Below are positions 12,301 through 22,809 of a stretch of 64,000 nt of DNA, one piece after another; within the stretch, counting starts at the first letter, position 1, and each line of letters opens with the position of its first letter. Both the position numbers and the translations under genes were made by a program. The notes beneath the pieces were generated by a model that was given only the letters and a program-made list of their open reading frames with translations, had not been told where the DNA came from and ran no database searches. Source of the DNA: Emydura subglobosa (lineage: Eukaryota; Chordata; Testudines; Chelidae); assembly GCA_007922225.1 (NCBI GenBank), contig ML679941.1:60359079-60423078 (forward strand), read 5' to 3'.

Positions 12301-13270
12301 TGGCATCATCACTCCTAGGTCATTTCAATGTAGCTAGCATGAGCTTGAGAATCAACTTGTTAGTAAATAATCTGTGTCTGTTTTGTTGGCTGGTATTGGA
12401 CATGTTACAAGCTGAAGCTACTAGCTAGTTCACCAGTCAGTTCAATTAAAGGAGTAGCAACTGCAGACATAAGGCGCTATGTATTTAATAAAACAAGCTA
12501 AAATCTCCAAGGGATCTCTAGATGAGAACCTGTTATATTTAGAAATATGCAATTTCTAAAAGATTTCTAGCAGCCAGGATGTATAATGGAAGTTGTCTTT
12601 CTTGGAAGTTTACATAATCATTTAATTTGATCCCGTCTGTGGTATATCTCATTCACTACTTTAGTTCTTTGATCATAATACAATAGGACAAATGTCAGAA
12701 AATATGAGCCTACAAAGTGATGTAAATCTTGTTTCCTATCAGAGAAATGACTAAGAACATTACCTTCATGATAATTGCATTCACATGCATTTTTTTTCTG
12801 CTCTGTTTTTCCAGTTCCATGGTGACTGTGAATAGTGATTATTTTTAAGTTAAAGATGAAATCACACCTATTTAGATGGCAGACCCTGGCATCTAAACTG
12901 GTAAGGAAATATTTTGGCTTGTACTACTTGTGGAGGAAAATACTTTTGATAAAATTGGCCTGAAAATTTCTTGTAAGCTGAGGAGTGTGACGGTGTTTTT
13001 AATGAACCATAGGTATCGTTTTAGGTGGCACTTCTCATCATTTCAATTTGATTGCTACAATGTGTGACAAGCTATATTTATGTGTCTTTCTCAAATCAGT
13101 CAAACAATGAACAGCACAGAATACCATGCTTTTCTTGCCTTTTGATAGATTGGGTTATTATAAATTACTGTAAATTGGAAAAACAAAAGTTTCAGAAGAT
13201 ATCTGATTTAGATAATTTTATCCATAAAAAGCAGCAACAAAGGGGATCCAGACATACAGATCTGTGAAGT
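9340..13270. other. Long AT-rich stretch without genes
   Basis: No repeat family or gene could be identified over almost 4 kb. Scattered frames of 60-90 codons (for example 10,512-10,787 and 11,023-11,253) have no motif or splice support. Low repeat density is itself notable compared with the flanks. Confidence 0.45.
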
Positions 13271-13301
13271 TTCTTACAAGTTTTATATTTATCACATAAA
13301 A

Positions 13302-13321
13302 AGAGAGAGAGAGAGAGAGAG
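13302..13321. repeat. (GA)n microsatellite
   Basis: Ten GA units. Confidence 0.95.
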
Positions 13322-13479
13322 GAAACACTCCAGTCCTTTGAAAACCTGATTTTTATATCCATTTCATCTGAGTTTCATATGAAAATGTGGTACAATTCAA
13401 GATTTTACAGCAAAAGAAAAATCGTAGTAAAACATGGATCCCATTGAAACAGAGTAAGAAAAGTATTTTATGTTCTGCC

Positions 13480-13720
13480 ACTGAGACTTTAATGTTTTTT
13501 ACATAAGGCTGTTTTTTCTTATCAATGAAGTCCTAGCCTGCTTTTAATTAATGCCACATTACTCTTTGTAATAACAACATCAGTTAGATGTCTCTAACAT
13601 TAAATTAATGGATGCATTCCAACAGCATTCTATTAGGTTCTCCCAGTTAAATTAGCATGATGGTCTTTTAATGGATGTTTTAATAGACATTATTAACCAG
13701 AATATTGTAAAATTAAAATC
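13480..13720. promoter_or_regulatory. Candidate conserved non-coding element
   Basis: This AT-rich but non-simple stretch is dense in homeodomain-like words (ttttaattaatg, taaattaatgg, aatta) and has no repeat signature. That composition is typical of deeply conserved developmental enhancers, but conservation cannot be seen from one sequence. It is a guess. Confidence 0.2.
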
Positions 13721-14289
13721 AGACTCAGAGTACTTTGAATTCTTGTTGTAATAGTCTTTGCAGTCATTGAGTCTGAGTCTCTGAGGAATAAACTAGATAT
13801 ACATTAATTTTGTTTGGTGACATTTAGCAAGAAATAGGATATGAACATGTACTGTTTTATGAAGAGAAAAATCAAATATGTACATAATTAAATGGCTGTT
13901 GATTTAAAAAATAATCTGATGTTTCAATTCTGTGGCTTACTGAACTTCTTAAAATATTGGTGGTGGAGAGAAACTAAACAGATTTTGAAACTTCTGGTTA
14001 TTTCTAAACATTGGGGCTACCACAGAGAGTTTCTACAGCTGATGTGCATGATGCTTTGGATTACCTACTGAAGTCAGCCCTAAAGAAATTTCGCTTAAAT
14101 ACTCAGGATCCATTTTCTCTGGGACAAGATCCCTTTCTCTTTATGCACTGTCAGCACCCATTTCTATTTCTCTCTGACATTCAGTCAGATCCATCCTCCA
14201 ATTAAAAAAAAAAAATACATGTAACTAAGAAAGCTATACCGATTCTTCACTAGATTTATTTGCTTATCCTCATCAATTTCCCTTCATCT

Positions 14290-14420
14290 TTACATTGTAC
14301 ATCCATCAAGGCAAAGGATTGTCTGTCTTCTGTGTTTTTACAGCACAATGGCAGGGGGGCCTCAATCCCAAATGGGGCTTTCGGATGCTACCATAGTATA
14401 ATTAATAATAATTAAAGTCT
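14290..14420 (+). repeat. Ancient amniote LINE/SINE tail repeat, copy 2 (plus)
   Basis: The order of words is ggattgtctgtcttctgtg, tacagcacaatgg, cctcaatcc, atggggctttcggatgctacc and ataattaataataat. It follows the same tail as copies at about 3,140, 42,885 and 51,070, here in the plus orientation and ending in the AAT-rich tail. Confidence 0.7.
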
Positions 14421-14625
14421 GTTGCTTCAGACAAAGAAGCACTCCAAAACTGGGCAGAAGGAATGCTGCTGATCTATCTGCAGAACAACTCTTTACACTA
14501 GCTTCTTGACAAACTGAATTGAGATGAAGATGGAAAATACTTATTTAGTAGACACTCCGTGGATCAGTATTGGAGTATGTGCTGTGAATTCTGTAAACAC
14601 AAGCTATGATTTAAACTCTCATAAT

Positions 14626-14676
14626 TGATTTTCTACATGCCAACCAGATTTCTGAAAATCTCATCCATTGCAGACA
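14626..14676 (+). repeat. 50-bp direct repeat, left copy
   Basis: The stretch from tgattttctacatgccaacc to ccattgcagaca matches 16,275-16,326 with one indel and about three substitutions. The copies flank the block containing two LTRs. Confidence 0.85.
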
Positions 14677-14975
14677 CTGTGCTCATTCTCATAAATTAAG
14701 AGCTGCAGGCCACGTTCTCTCAGCAGCAATTGCAACACATGTTTTTACTTCTGCTTTTATTTTGATTCTTTTTCTTCTTTTTGCTGTTATATTGGTGCCA
14801 AATGACAGTACTTATCATATTTAAGAACGTAATACTTCAGACAATATCTTTCAATGTTGAACCCCAGATTTTCAGAAACCAAGTGGATCAGGTTTGTGAT
14901 GGTTGGTGCTTGTTGGAAGTGTTGCCTAGTGGTTAGGGACTCAGTTCCTTTTTAGTGTGTGTGTGTGCGAGGGGG

Positions 14976-15405
14976 TGTGATAGGGAAGACCAGGCCATTC
15001 TACTCCAACAGGGTCCAGCTCAGGGCCCTGTGAAGGTTACCAAAGGCTAAACACCCAAAAGTGCATTAAGGCTGCCCTCCCTGGGCCACTTCCTACCCCC
15101 CACTGGATGGTTTAAGCTTTGCAGTCTACAGTAAAAGATACTGAAGAAAAGGTACTAACTGCACCTTCCATTTGTCTGGGGCCCAGAGTGGCTTCTGTAG
15201 CATCCATTCTCAGGAGACGGCAGGGCAGGGCAGGGTAGGTCCTTCTTCCTACGTTGTCAGCCCCATTCTGAGCTGTCTGGCTCCCTTATAAGCTCCATCT
15301 CCATTTGGAACATGCTCCGCAGTTGTGGCTAGCTAGGGTCATCTGGGTGTATAGTTGCTGTTTAACCCCTTCTATCCCAGTGTGGAGTTTATACACCCTG
15401 TCACA
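14976..15405 (-). mobile_element. LTR of a Gypsy-type element, minus orientation
   Basis: The 430-bp unit begins TGTGATAGGG and ends CCCTGTCACA, a near-perfect 10-bp terminal inverted repeat of the TG...CA type. Read on the minus strand it has gggatagaaggggttaa near its 5' end, then a TATA-like cttataaggg. Its 3' part (agggccctgagctgg) also matches the LTR at 56.76 kb. No internal gag/pol adjoins it and I saw no target duplication, so it is a solo or rearranged LTR. Confidence 0.7.
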
Positions 15406-15751
15406 AGGATAACCAATGACCTAGCATGTTGAATAATTTTGTTCTCTCATAGATTTGGGCATAACCTTAAAGAACTCTTCTAGTTTTGGGTGCTCTGAAA
15501 ACACCTGCCAAGATTTGTTCAAACCTATAACTTCTGGGAATTTGGTGAAAGGTTTCCCTCTCACTCAAGTGATTGTAATCACTAGGGAGTTTGTTTCAAT
15601 ATCAAAATGTGCTTGTTTCATTGTGTAATGATTTTAACTTGGTGAACAGACAGAACTTGCAGATCTGGTATGAATTAGCCCTTGAGGTTTTGAGTTCCAT
15701 GAATCCAAACCTTAATGAAAAGGAGGAACTAACCAATCCTCTTCTCATCCC
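15406..15751. other. Spacer between two opposed LTRs
   Basis: About 350 bp of AT-rich DNA between the 5' ends of the two LTRs. It shows no gag, protease or polymerase motifs. A plus-strand 67-codon frame (15,591-15,794) runs into the right LTR and has no family support. Confidence 0.5.
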
Positions 15752-16242
15752 TATGATGAGGTATACAAACCCAACACTAGACACAAGGGGTTAAGGAGCT
15801 GCTCTGGGCTCAGACAGCTCCACCCCACCAGACCTGCAAAGCATGCACAGGCTGGAGAAGGAGTTTAAAAGGGGAGCAGAATAGCTCACTTGGAAAGGGC
15901 TGACTGAATGCAAGAGCTTCCCAGGCAACCACTGCCTGAAGGCCCTTTCCTGAGGGAAGGGAGGGCCAGATCCTGATGCTCCCTGAGAGGGAGTCAATCC
16001 CCTCTGTTCATTATTAGCTCAGTTTATTTGTGTTAATTTCACCTGCATTTTTATTCATGGGCTACTATTGAAGGGGAGACACTTTAAAGTGACCTACCTG
16101 GAGTGCCAAATCACAGGAATTGGCAGGTTACTGCAGAGGTGAAGTGGCTGTTTGCAGGAGACACCCAGCAAGGAGAAAACAGTTATGCCAGGCCTGACCA
16201 CAAGGAGACTCCAGCAGTGGATCCACCCATTCCCATCTCACA
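15752..16242 (+). mobile_element. LTR of a Gypsy-type element, plus orientation
   Basis: The 5' end (tatgatgaggtatacaaacc) aligns with the start of the opposed LTR, as do acaaggggttaagg, a TATA-like gtttaaaagg and agcagaatagctcac. The end ...cccatctcaca gives a diverged terminal inverted repeat of the same TGTGAxxxGG type. It is about 490 bp, with no internal retrotransposon region next to it and no clear target duplication. Confidence 0.62.
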
Positions 16243-16274
16243 GAACATCAAAAATTGTTTGAACTGAAATCACC

Positions 16275-16326
16275 TGATTTTTCTACATGCCAACCAGATT
16301 GCTGAAAATCTCATCCATTGCACACA
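16275..16326 (+). repeat. 50-bp direct repeat, right copy
   Basis: Near-identical to 14,626-14,676. It begins 33 bp after the end of the right LTR. Confidence 0.85.
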
Positions 16327-16329
16327 TCA

Positions 16330-16960
16330 AATCGGCAGTTTGTGAACATCGTGATAGGTTCCTGACCTGTCAGATTTATGATGTTTCCAAGTAAATAAAT
16401 GGCATTTGTTGTTTGAACCGTGAGTGTGCTTTAGAAACTACACACAGTAACTAAACAAGCAGCATGATCACACATATTCAGTGGAAATGACGGGGAAGCA
16501 TATATTGTTTGCAGCAAGAAAATAAGGTTCTGTATTAAAAAACAAATCCCATCTTTTAATATGTAAATATTAAGAAACATACCTAAAATAAACTGTTTGA
16601 AAAGTGGACTGGAGGGATATTTTTCTCATAGTGGTGAACTTCACTCTGTCTGCATTCACTAATGTTGTGCAGAGAAGCAGTTGTCAAAAGAACATGCCTG
16701 GAGGCTCTTTCAGGAAGAGAAGATGATTCTATTATAATCCTGGATCTCAAAAGTTCCCACAATGTAGCAAGATGCAAACAAACATAAAAGCAAACTTTGT
16801 TATAAAAAGAGGTGAGCTCCTGCAGTGCTAAGTAGGCTCAAATACACTGTAAATTCCTCAGAAATCAGGATTAGCATGCTTTTTGGGAAGAGAAAATTAG
16901 AAATAGGGCTTTATAGCAAATCTGTGGGAGATAGTTGTACCAACTGTGCCAAGTTTTAAA
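16330..16960. other. AT-rich unique DNA
   Basis: No gene or recognised repeat. Confidence 0.45.
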
Positions 16961-16964
16961 ATGA

Positions 16965-18000
16965 ATAAATGGGATAACCTGGGAAATTACAGACCTGTCA
17001 GCCAGACTTTGATCTTGAACAACGTAATGGAGTGGATACAGGATTCGATTAATAAAAAATTAAAAGAGGGTAATGTTTTTATGTCCATCGACACTGGCTT
17101 TATGGAAAATAGATCATAACAAACTGACTTGATATCTGTTTTGATGAGATTAGAAGTTAGTTTGATAAAATAAGTGTTGAGATCATATACTTAGACTTCT
17201 ACATGGTGCTTGACTTGGCAACATACAACTAGAATATAAAATTAACATGGGACATATTACACGGATTAAAAACTATAATTGTAAACAGGGAATTGTCATC
17301 AAGCAGGTGTGTTTCTAGTGAGGTCCTGTAGGAATCGGTTCTTGGCCCCATGCTATTTAACATTTTTATCAATGACCTAGAAGAAAACATAAAATTATCA
17401 CTGATAAAGTTAGCAGATGACACAAGTTGGTAAGTGGGAGTGGTAAATAATTATGAGGACAAATTATTGATACAGAGCAATCTGGATTTCTTGGTAACCT
17501 GGGCATAAGTAAACAATATGTGTTTTAATATGGCTAACTGTTCCTACATGTGTACATTGACAAACAATGTAGGCCATACTAACAAGATGAGGTCTGCATC
17601 CTGGGGAGCAGTGACTCGGAAAAAAGATTTTGGGGATCATGGTGAATAATCAGCTCCCAATATAATACTATGTCCAAAAGGTGAATAAATATTTAATAAT
17701 GGGCTCTTCAATCTAGCAGACAAAGTTATATCACAATCCAATGGCTCAAAGTTGAAGCTAGACAAATTCAGACTGAAAAGAAGTCAAACTTTTTTGACAA
17801 TGAGAGTAATCAACCATTGAAATAATTTACCAAGGGTTGTGGTTGATTCTCCTTCTTTCACAATTTTTAAATCAAGATTGGATGTTTTTCTTAAAGATAT
17901 GTTCTAGGAATTATTTTGGGAAAGTTCTATGGCCGATATTTTATGGGATGTCAGACTGGATGATCATAGTAGTCCCTTCTGGCCTTGGAATCTATGAATA
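16965..18000 (+). mobile_element. CR1 LINE fragment, old, 5'-truncated
   Basis: Broken frames translate to CR1 ORF2 (endonuclease-reverse transcriptase) segments. They include a GNYRPVS-like stretch at about 16,983-17,005, a GPMLFNIFINDLEE segment near 17,345-17,385, and an ADDT box (the YxDD catalytic site of reverse transcriptase) at about 17,412-17,423. The 3' end runs to a CR1-type 3' UTR (ggatgatcatagtagtccc, ttctggccttggaatctatg). Many stops and frameshifts show it is long dead. It is more diverged than the copies at 28 and 30 kb. Confidence 0.85.
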
Positions 18001-18009
18001 GAAATAATT

Positions 18010-19150
18010 TGGCTACTTAGCAGGCTCACTTTAGTTCGCCCATGCTTCTTTATATAGGATGGACAAAAATGAAGTTTTTAAATTCAGGGAGAACAGGGGG
18101 CATATTCAGGTTTCAGCATTTTACCACACATTTGGAATTTTTAATTTTCCATTTCTCAGGTTGTCTCTTTAAGACAGACTGGGCTTGGATTAAGTGGTTA
18201 TTCACTTTACTTATCTAGGTAATCCAACAGTAGTGGAAGAATAGAACAGCATTATGAGGTGGAGGGAGTGGGTGCAGTTGGAGGGAAAAACAAGGCCAAC
18301 CTCAGGAACATTGGAGTTAGTGCTGCTGAGTACTTAGGGGCAACCTAGTGGAAGGTAGTGAAAATCTTGGCGTCTGGAAAGTCCTGGGGGTTCACAAAGA
18401 AGAAAGCTTTAAAAGGTAAGAGATGATGAACCTATGAGTACAAGGTATAGTAAATAAAGTAGGGAAACCAGAAAAGGTCCTGAAATGGAAAGAGCATCTT
18501 TACAATGAGGCATAATGTTAAACTTTACAGCAGAGATGGTACCTTATCTTAAGTCATAGAGCATTAAGTCTGTTTTTTCACTGTGTTGATGTAGGTCATC
18601 TCATTCATGGAAAGGAGTAATAAATCTTCCTTGTATTGAGGAGAGGTGTTAAGAAAATATCTTGCAGCTAGTATATCTTTCAGATCTGATCTTATAAAAT
18701 AAACAAGTGACAATATGATTTCCTTTGATATGAGACTTTCTTTAGTGGTTATTAAATCTTCTGTGCAATAGACAAAGTTGTTGTACTCTCAATTACTTAT
18801 AAATTGTGACACCAAGGACTTCTTTCTACTTTGTTATTCTGCTGTCTTTCAAGAAATCAGTTGGGTATTTACAACAGAAATGAAATAGCATCCATAGTAT
18901 TTCCCTATCTTTATTGTATTTTCAGTGCCGTAACCAAGAATGGAGGCAAGACCTTTTAAACTCAATTATTTTTAATGCAAACTATTCAACCTAAAAAGAA
19001 GCTAATTCTCACTGTTGCAGGTGAATGGTCTATTCTACAATAAAGAAAAATAAGGAGGAAAGTCTCTAGGTGCTGTATTAGGTTAGCAGCATAGTACAAT
19101 GGGAGTATGATTGCGTGGCAAATGTTGGAGGCCCATAAGGACATTTTAGT
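18010..19150. other. Unique DNA upstream of the Gypsy element
   Basis: No gene or repeat recognised. Confidence 0.45.
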
Positions 19151-19156
19151 GGGAAG

Positions 19157-19380
19157 TGTAATAGAATGCTAAAGTGTATTATACTGTTCAGCAGCTAGGT
19201 TTTGCTGGGAGTAACATACCTTCACTTAAGCTAACCTCAGCCATACCTGCCACTACATTAAAGGATCTTATGGTGAATCAATCTTCTATACTAGGTATGG
19301 ACTGGCTACAGAGCTTTCTTCTGGAGACAATCTTACTAGTAGCAGTCCTGCAACCTTCAGTGTACAGGGTGTACATGACA
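19157..19380 (+). repeat. 5' LTR of the Gypsy element
   Basis: Begins TGTAATAGAATGC and ends GTACATGACA. It shares with the 3' LTR the blocks gtattatactgttc, tcagccatacctg, ttactagtag and gtcctgcaacc. The differences are many substitutions and small indels (224 versus 234 bp), indicating an old insertion. Confidence 0.88.
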
Positions 19381-19489
19381 TGTCAGATGTAAACTAGTAC
19401 CTGAGGAGAACATCAACAAAGGTTGCAAACTTAGACAGAACAAAGGCAAGAGAGGTTGCAGGATTCCATCAACACTCTTCATGTCCCAG

Positions 19490-19720
19490 ACAACTTCATC
19501 TTTGATAGACCTTCAGAATGGACACACTGGAAGCAGTGTTTTGCAAGATTTTGCATTGCTACGAAATTCCACAAGAAAGCTGAGACATTCAGATATGCTC
19601 TTTAATTTATGCTATGGGGAAGCAGGCAAAGCATATCTTTAAATCATTTTACTTTACTGAGGATGGTCACAAAGGTGACTGAAAAGGTTCTGACTATGTT
19701 TAATGCTTCCTTTATACATC
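19490..19720 (+). pseudogene. Gag-like remnant of the Gypsy element
   Basis: The plus-strand frame reads like Gypsy-type capsid: FDRPSEWTHWKQCFARF followed by a TFRYALFNLCYGEA segment, matching the usual 'W..W...F..F' and 'TLLY.MG..A' pattern of retrotransposon Gag. Stops follow shortly after. Confidence 0.7.
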
Positions 19721-20204
19721 AAAGAAATATGGTTAATAAAAGAGCATGTTTTCTCCAGAGAATTCAAGGCTAGGGGAAAATGCTGATTGTTTTATAAAAG
19801 ATCTGCATGCATGAGCTGAAAACTATAATTTTGGGATGGCAAAACATGAAAAAAACCAGAGGCAGGCTGGTTATTGGATTAATGGACAAAAACCTTTGCA
19901 CAGCAGCTACAGATGAAGACAGACTTAACCCTAGACACAGCTCTACAGATAGCAAAACAATCTGAACTAGTCAAAACAGCAAAAAAACAGACAGGAACAA
20001 TTTGGAAAGACCTGAAAAATGGGAAAATAGCTTAGAAGCTGTAAACAGCATGAATGCTAAAAGTAATTTATCATAAAATCCCTGAGGCAAGGAGAGAGAA
20101 TGCCCAAACTAAGAGGGACAAATACCAGTCGAAAATCTTTCAGCCTCAAAGTACAAGATGTGGAAAACTACATTGCACAAGAGATAGTGTGTGTGTGTTC
20201 AGTC

Positions 20205-20258
20205 AAATGCGCAAGGTGTAATAAATGCATAAAATATGGGCATTTTGCTGTTTTCCAT
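20205..20258 (+). pseudogene. Zinc knuckle remnant (nucleocapsid)
   Basis: Codons spell a C-x2-C-x4-H-x4-H arrangement (CNKCIKYGHFAVFH). The family normally has cysteine at the last position, so the metal site is damaged. In the intact family this motif binds the element RNA. Confidence 0.75.
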
Positions 20259-20374
20259 ACCAAGGCAGTCAGGTAGATGATTGATATTACAGACAATCAA
20301 AAGCCATTTCTTTTAGAATCTATCATGTTTGATGAGAATCTACCTTCAGAGTGAAACTGAATATTTGTGGCAAA

Positions 20375-20430
20375 ACTATTTACTTTAAAATTGACTCAGG
20401 AGTAGTTGTGACCATCATCTCAGAAGGGAC
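20375..20430 (+). pseudogene. Retroviral-type aspartic protease remnant
   Basis: The frame contains FKIDSGVVVTIIS, in which DSG is the catalytic aspartate motif of retroelement proteases (usually D-S/T-G-A). Only the active-site neighbourhood is recognisable. Confidence 0.7.
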
Positions 20431-20754
20431 TCACAATCACCTTCAACACCTACAGAGCTGAAATTATCTGACATAGATTTGACTAGCACCAGAGGTATTC
20501 TGAACTTTATGGGCCAGGTCACCACAGAAACAACTTACAACTTCTGTGTATTCAGAGTGCACATGGTCAAAGAATTAAAGACCAACAACCTTCTCAGCTG
20601 AAGCATGACAGTCATAATAAGACTAGTGAGAAAGGTGGAAAAATTCAGTGGAATATTTGGTGGTAATGAACTTTTGAAAGCAGATCCAGAACAAATTACT
20701 TCAAGAAACAATGCTGACAAACTTCTCAAGACAGACCTTAGAAGAGGCTAGCTA

Positions 20755-21170
20755 AAGATTTATACCGATTCAGAGGACATCATTACTTGGTTGTTGTAGT
20801 GGACTGTTTTTTTCTAAGTATATAGAAATAATGTACTTGAAAGACATAACATGTCATTGTGTTGTGAAGAAACTGAAGTGCATTTTGCTTACTTTGGTAT
20901 TTCAGAACAAATAATGAAGGACAACTAACCACAATTCACTGCAGAAGAATTTAAATAATTCTCAATTAAATATAATTTTGATCATATTACTGACAGCCCA
21001 CATTATCCACAAGTGAATGGAAAGGCTGAGAGAACAGTACAGTCAGCCAAGAAAATCCTACAGCAAGAAGATTCATTCCTTGCTCTTCTGAGTTACAGAT
21101 CAACACCGATAGCAGCTACTGGATATAGTCCAGCATAACTCCTGATGGGAAGACAATTCAGAAGTACTGT
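20755..21170 (+). pseudogene. Integrase core remnant of the Gypsy element
   Basis: Pieces of the DDE integrase core are visible. The first aspartate lies in HYLVVVDCFS-like sequence (about 20,784-20,815), the second in a DN..QFTAEEF segment (about 20,920-20,955), and the glutamate in the [12 protein letters not shown] motif (about 21,000-21,035). [15 protein letters not shown] segment follows. Frames are interrupted. No RT domain precedes it. Confidence 0.85.
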
Positions 21171-21313
21171 TCCAACTCTGGAAAAGAACCTATTTCCTAA
21201 TTACAAAACTAATATGATTCAGAGAAACTTAGAGCAATCCATACTGAACTTTCAACATAGCATGATAGTGTACATTTTGTAAACAGTAGGAATATAAAAT
21301 TAAAATGGGGAGA

Positions 21314-21547
21314 TGTGATGGAATGCTAAACTGTATTATACTGTTCCACCAGCAGGTGGCACAGTAAATTACATCCCTTAACAAGTTAATTTCAGCCATA
21401 CCTGGCAGAACATTAATGGATCCTATAGTTAATTAATCTGGTGTATCACTCTCCAGAAAAAAGCTCTGTAGCCTGTCCATATCTGGTAGAGAAGCTTGTC
21501 CTACTAGTAGAAGTCCTGCAACCGACTGGGTACAACAGAACATGACA
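21314..21547 (+). repeat. 3' LTR of the Gypsy element
   Basis: Begins TGTGATGGAATGC directly after the purine tract and ends AACATGACA. It pairs with the 5' LTR across the whole length. Confidence 0.88.
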
Positions 21548-21549
21548 AA

Positions 21550-22030
21550 CTACAGCTGCTCTTCATAGGAGATGAGAGACCTTTGTGTTTCAAAGGGAAG
21601 GGAGCTGCTTTTTGGGGGGGGATGAGGGCTTGGTGTCTTTAATTGGGGGAGATTTGAGGTGCTCATGTCAAATTGGGATGAAGTTCCTCATTGTACGGGA
21701 CTTTGCTGTCTGAAATTGGGAGCTTTTACATGGTGCAGCTTTAGTATCTTAAAATGGCAGAAGAAAATATAGGTGTTCTGAATAAAGGAAAATGTATCTT
21801 TAGCAGTGGATCTAAGCATTTGCATTTTGTGGGGTCCCTTGTATCAAACTGGGTAGGAGGGATTATTCTCTGTGGGAAACCCCCATGTTTAGACTGAAGG
21901 AATGACTCCTTGTAGGTGGAGTTTCAGTTTTTAAAGATAGTAGGTGGGGAAAAATTGCTGTTTATTGTGAAATGGACTTGACTTATTGGTGGATATTGTC
22001 TGTGTGTTGTGGTGCCTTGGATGTCTTCAG
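21550..22030. other. Unassigned G-rich DNA
   Basis: Several G-runs (ttggggggggatg, tgggggaga) but no gene or known repeat. Confidence 0.4.
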
Positions 22031-22039
22031 TACTAGCAA

Positions 22040-22325
22040 CTGCAAGCATTCAAAAATCGTAAGTTAGACCCAAAAAATCATAAGACTGGCTTAAAAATAA
22101 GATTTTTTTAAGATACATTTTGGGATCTTTTTATTTGCCCTCTGGCTTTTGAGGCTTTAGATTTAATGTTTTCAAGCTGTTGTCCACAATCATCAGTACT
22201 AAAAACTTACTATAAATAAATAAATATAAATAAAGCTGAGATTCTCATATAATCATAAGATTCTAGAAATGGAGTTTTAAGAAAAACACCAAATATTGGC
22301 AACACTGTGACTTCTCAACTTTGTT
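22040..22325 (+). repeat. Dispersed repeat family X, copy 1
   Basis: Shared word order with 53.16 and 56.19 kb: catgagactggcttaaaaat-like start, ttttatttgcc, then ttgtccacaatcat, aaagctgagattctc, ataatcataagattct, ttttaagaaaaacaccaa and attggcaacactg. I recognise it as a common reptile interspersed repeat but cannot name it. Confidence 0.7.
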
Positions 22326-22778
22326 TTACATTTCATATCTTCAGAATGGTTGCTACCTTGCTTGCTAAACTGGAAGTTACAAGAACGTACATTGGAAGCA
22401 GCAGAGAGCAGATGACTGAAATCAGGTATACAAATTAGTCCTCACCAGGATTATAATTTTAATCATATCATATGATTCATGTCATATTGCATCATACTAT
22501 GAATCTTATTTTCAAAACAGCTCCTTACCAGAATCTGTTAAGATGTTTATTTGGCAACTGATCTTTTTTGGATAGTCATGGATAAAATGGCTTTCAAATT
22601 TTGTTTATGAAAGAGAGGAAGTATTTGAATTCTGTGAGTAAATATTCATTTGCCTAAAGCCCAGCCACATTGCCATATTGATACAGCAATTTTTCTTCTT
22701 AGCTGAAGACTTATTTCACTGCTTTTAAGTGATAAGCAGACCTTTCATCTTTCAAACATAGAAACCCAGGATTTCTTT

Positions 22779-22806
22779 AAAAAAAAAAAAGAGAGAGAGA
22801 GAGAGA
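22779..22806. repeat. Poly(A) then (GA)n tract
   Basis: About 12 A followed by eight GA units. Confidence 0.93.
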
Positions 22807-22809
22807 ATG

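Larger units (their letters stand above)
19157..21547 (+). mobile_element. Ty3/Gypsy LTR retrotransposon, internally deleted and inactive
   Basis: A 2.39-kb element with two related LTRs and a shortened internal region. In order it shows a gag-like segment, a CCHx zinc knuckle, an aspartic protease DSG motif and integrase core pieces. Normally about 1.5-2 kb of reverse transcriptase and RNase H lies between protease and integrase. Here only a few hundred bases separate them, so RT/RNase H has been lost. Frameshifts and stops interrupt every domain. A purine tract (aaaatggggaga) directly precedes the 3' LTR, as expected for plus-strand priming. No matching target duplication was found (flanks ggaag and aacta). 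It cannot transpose on its own. Confidence 0.88.
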
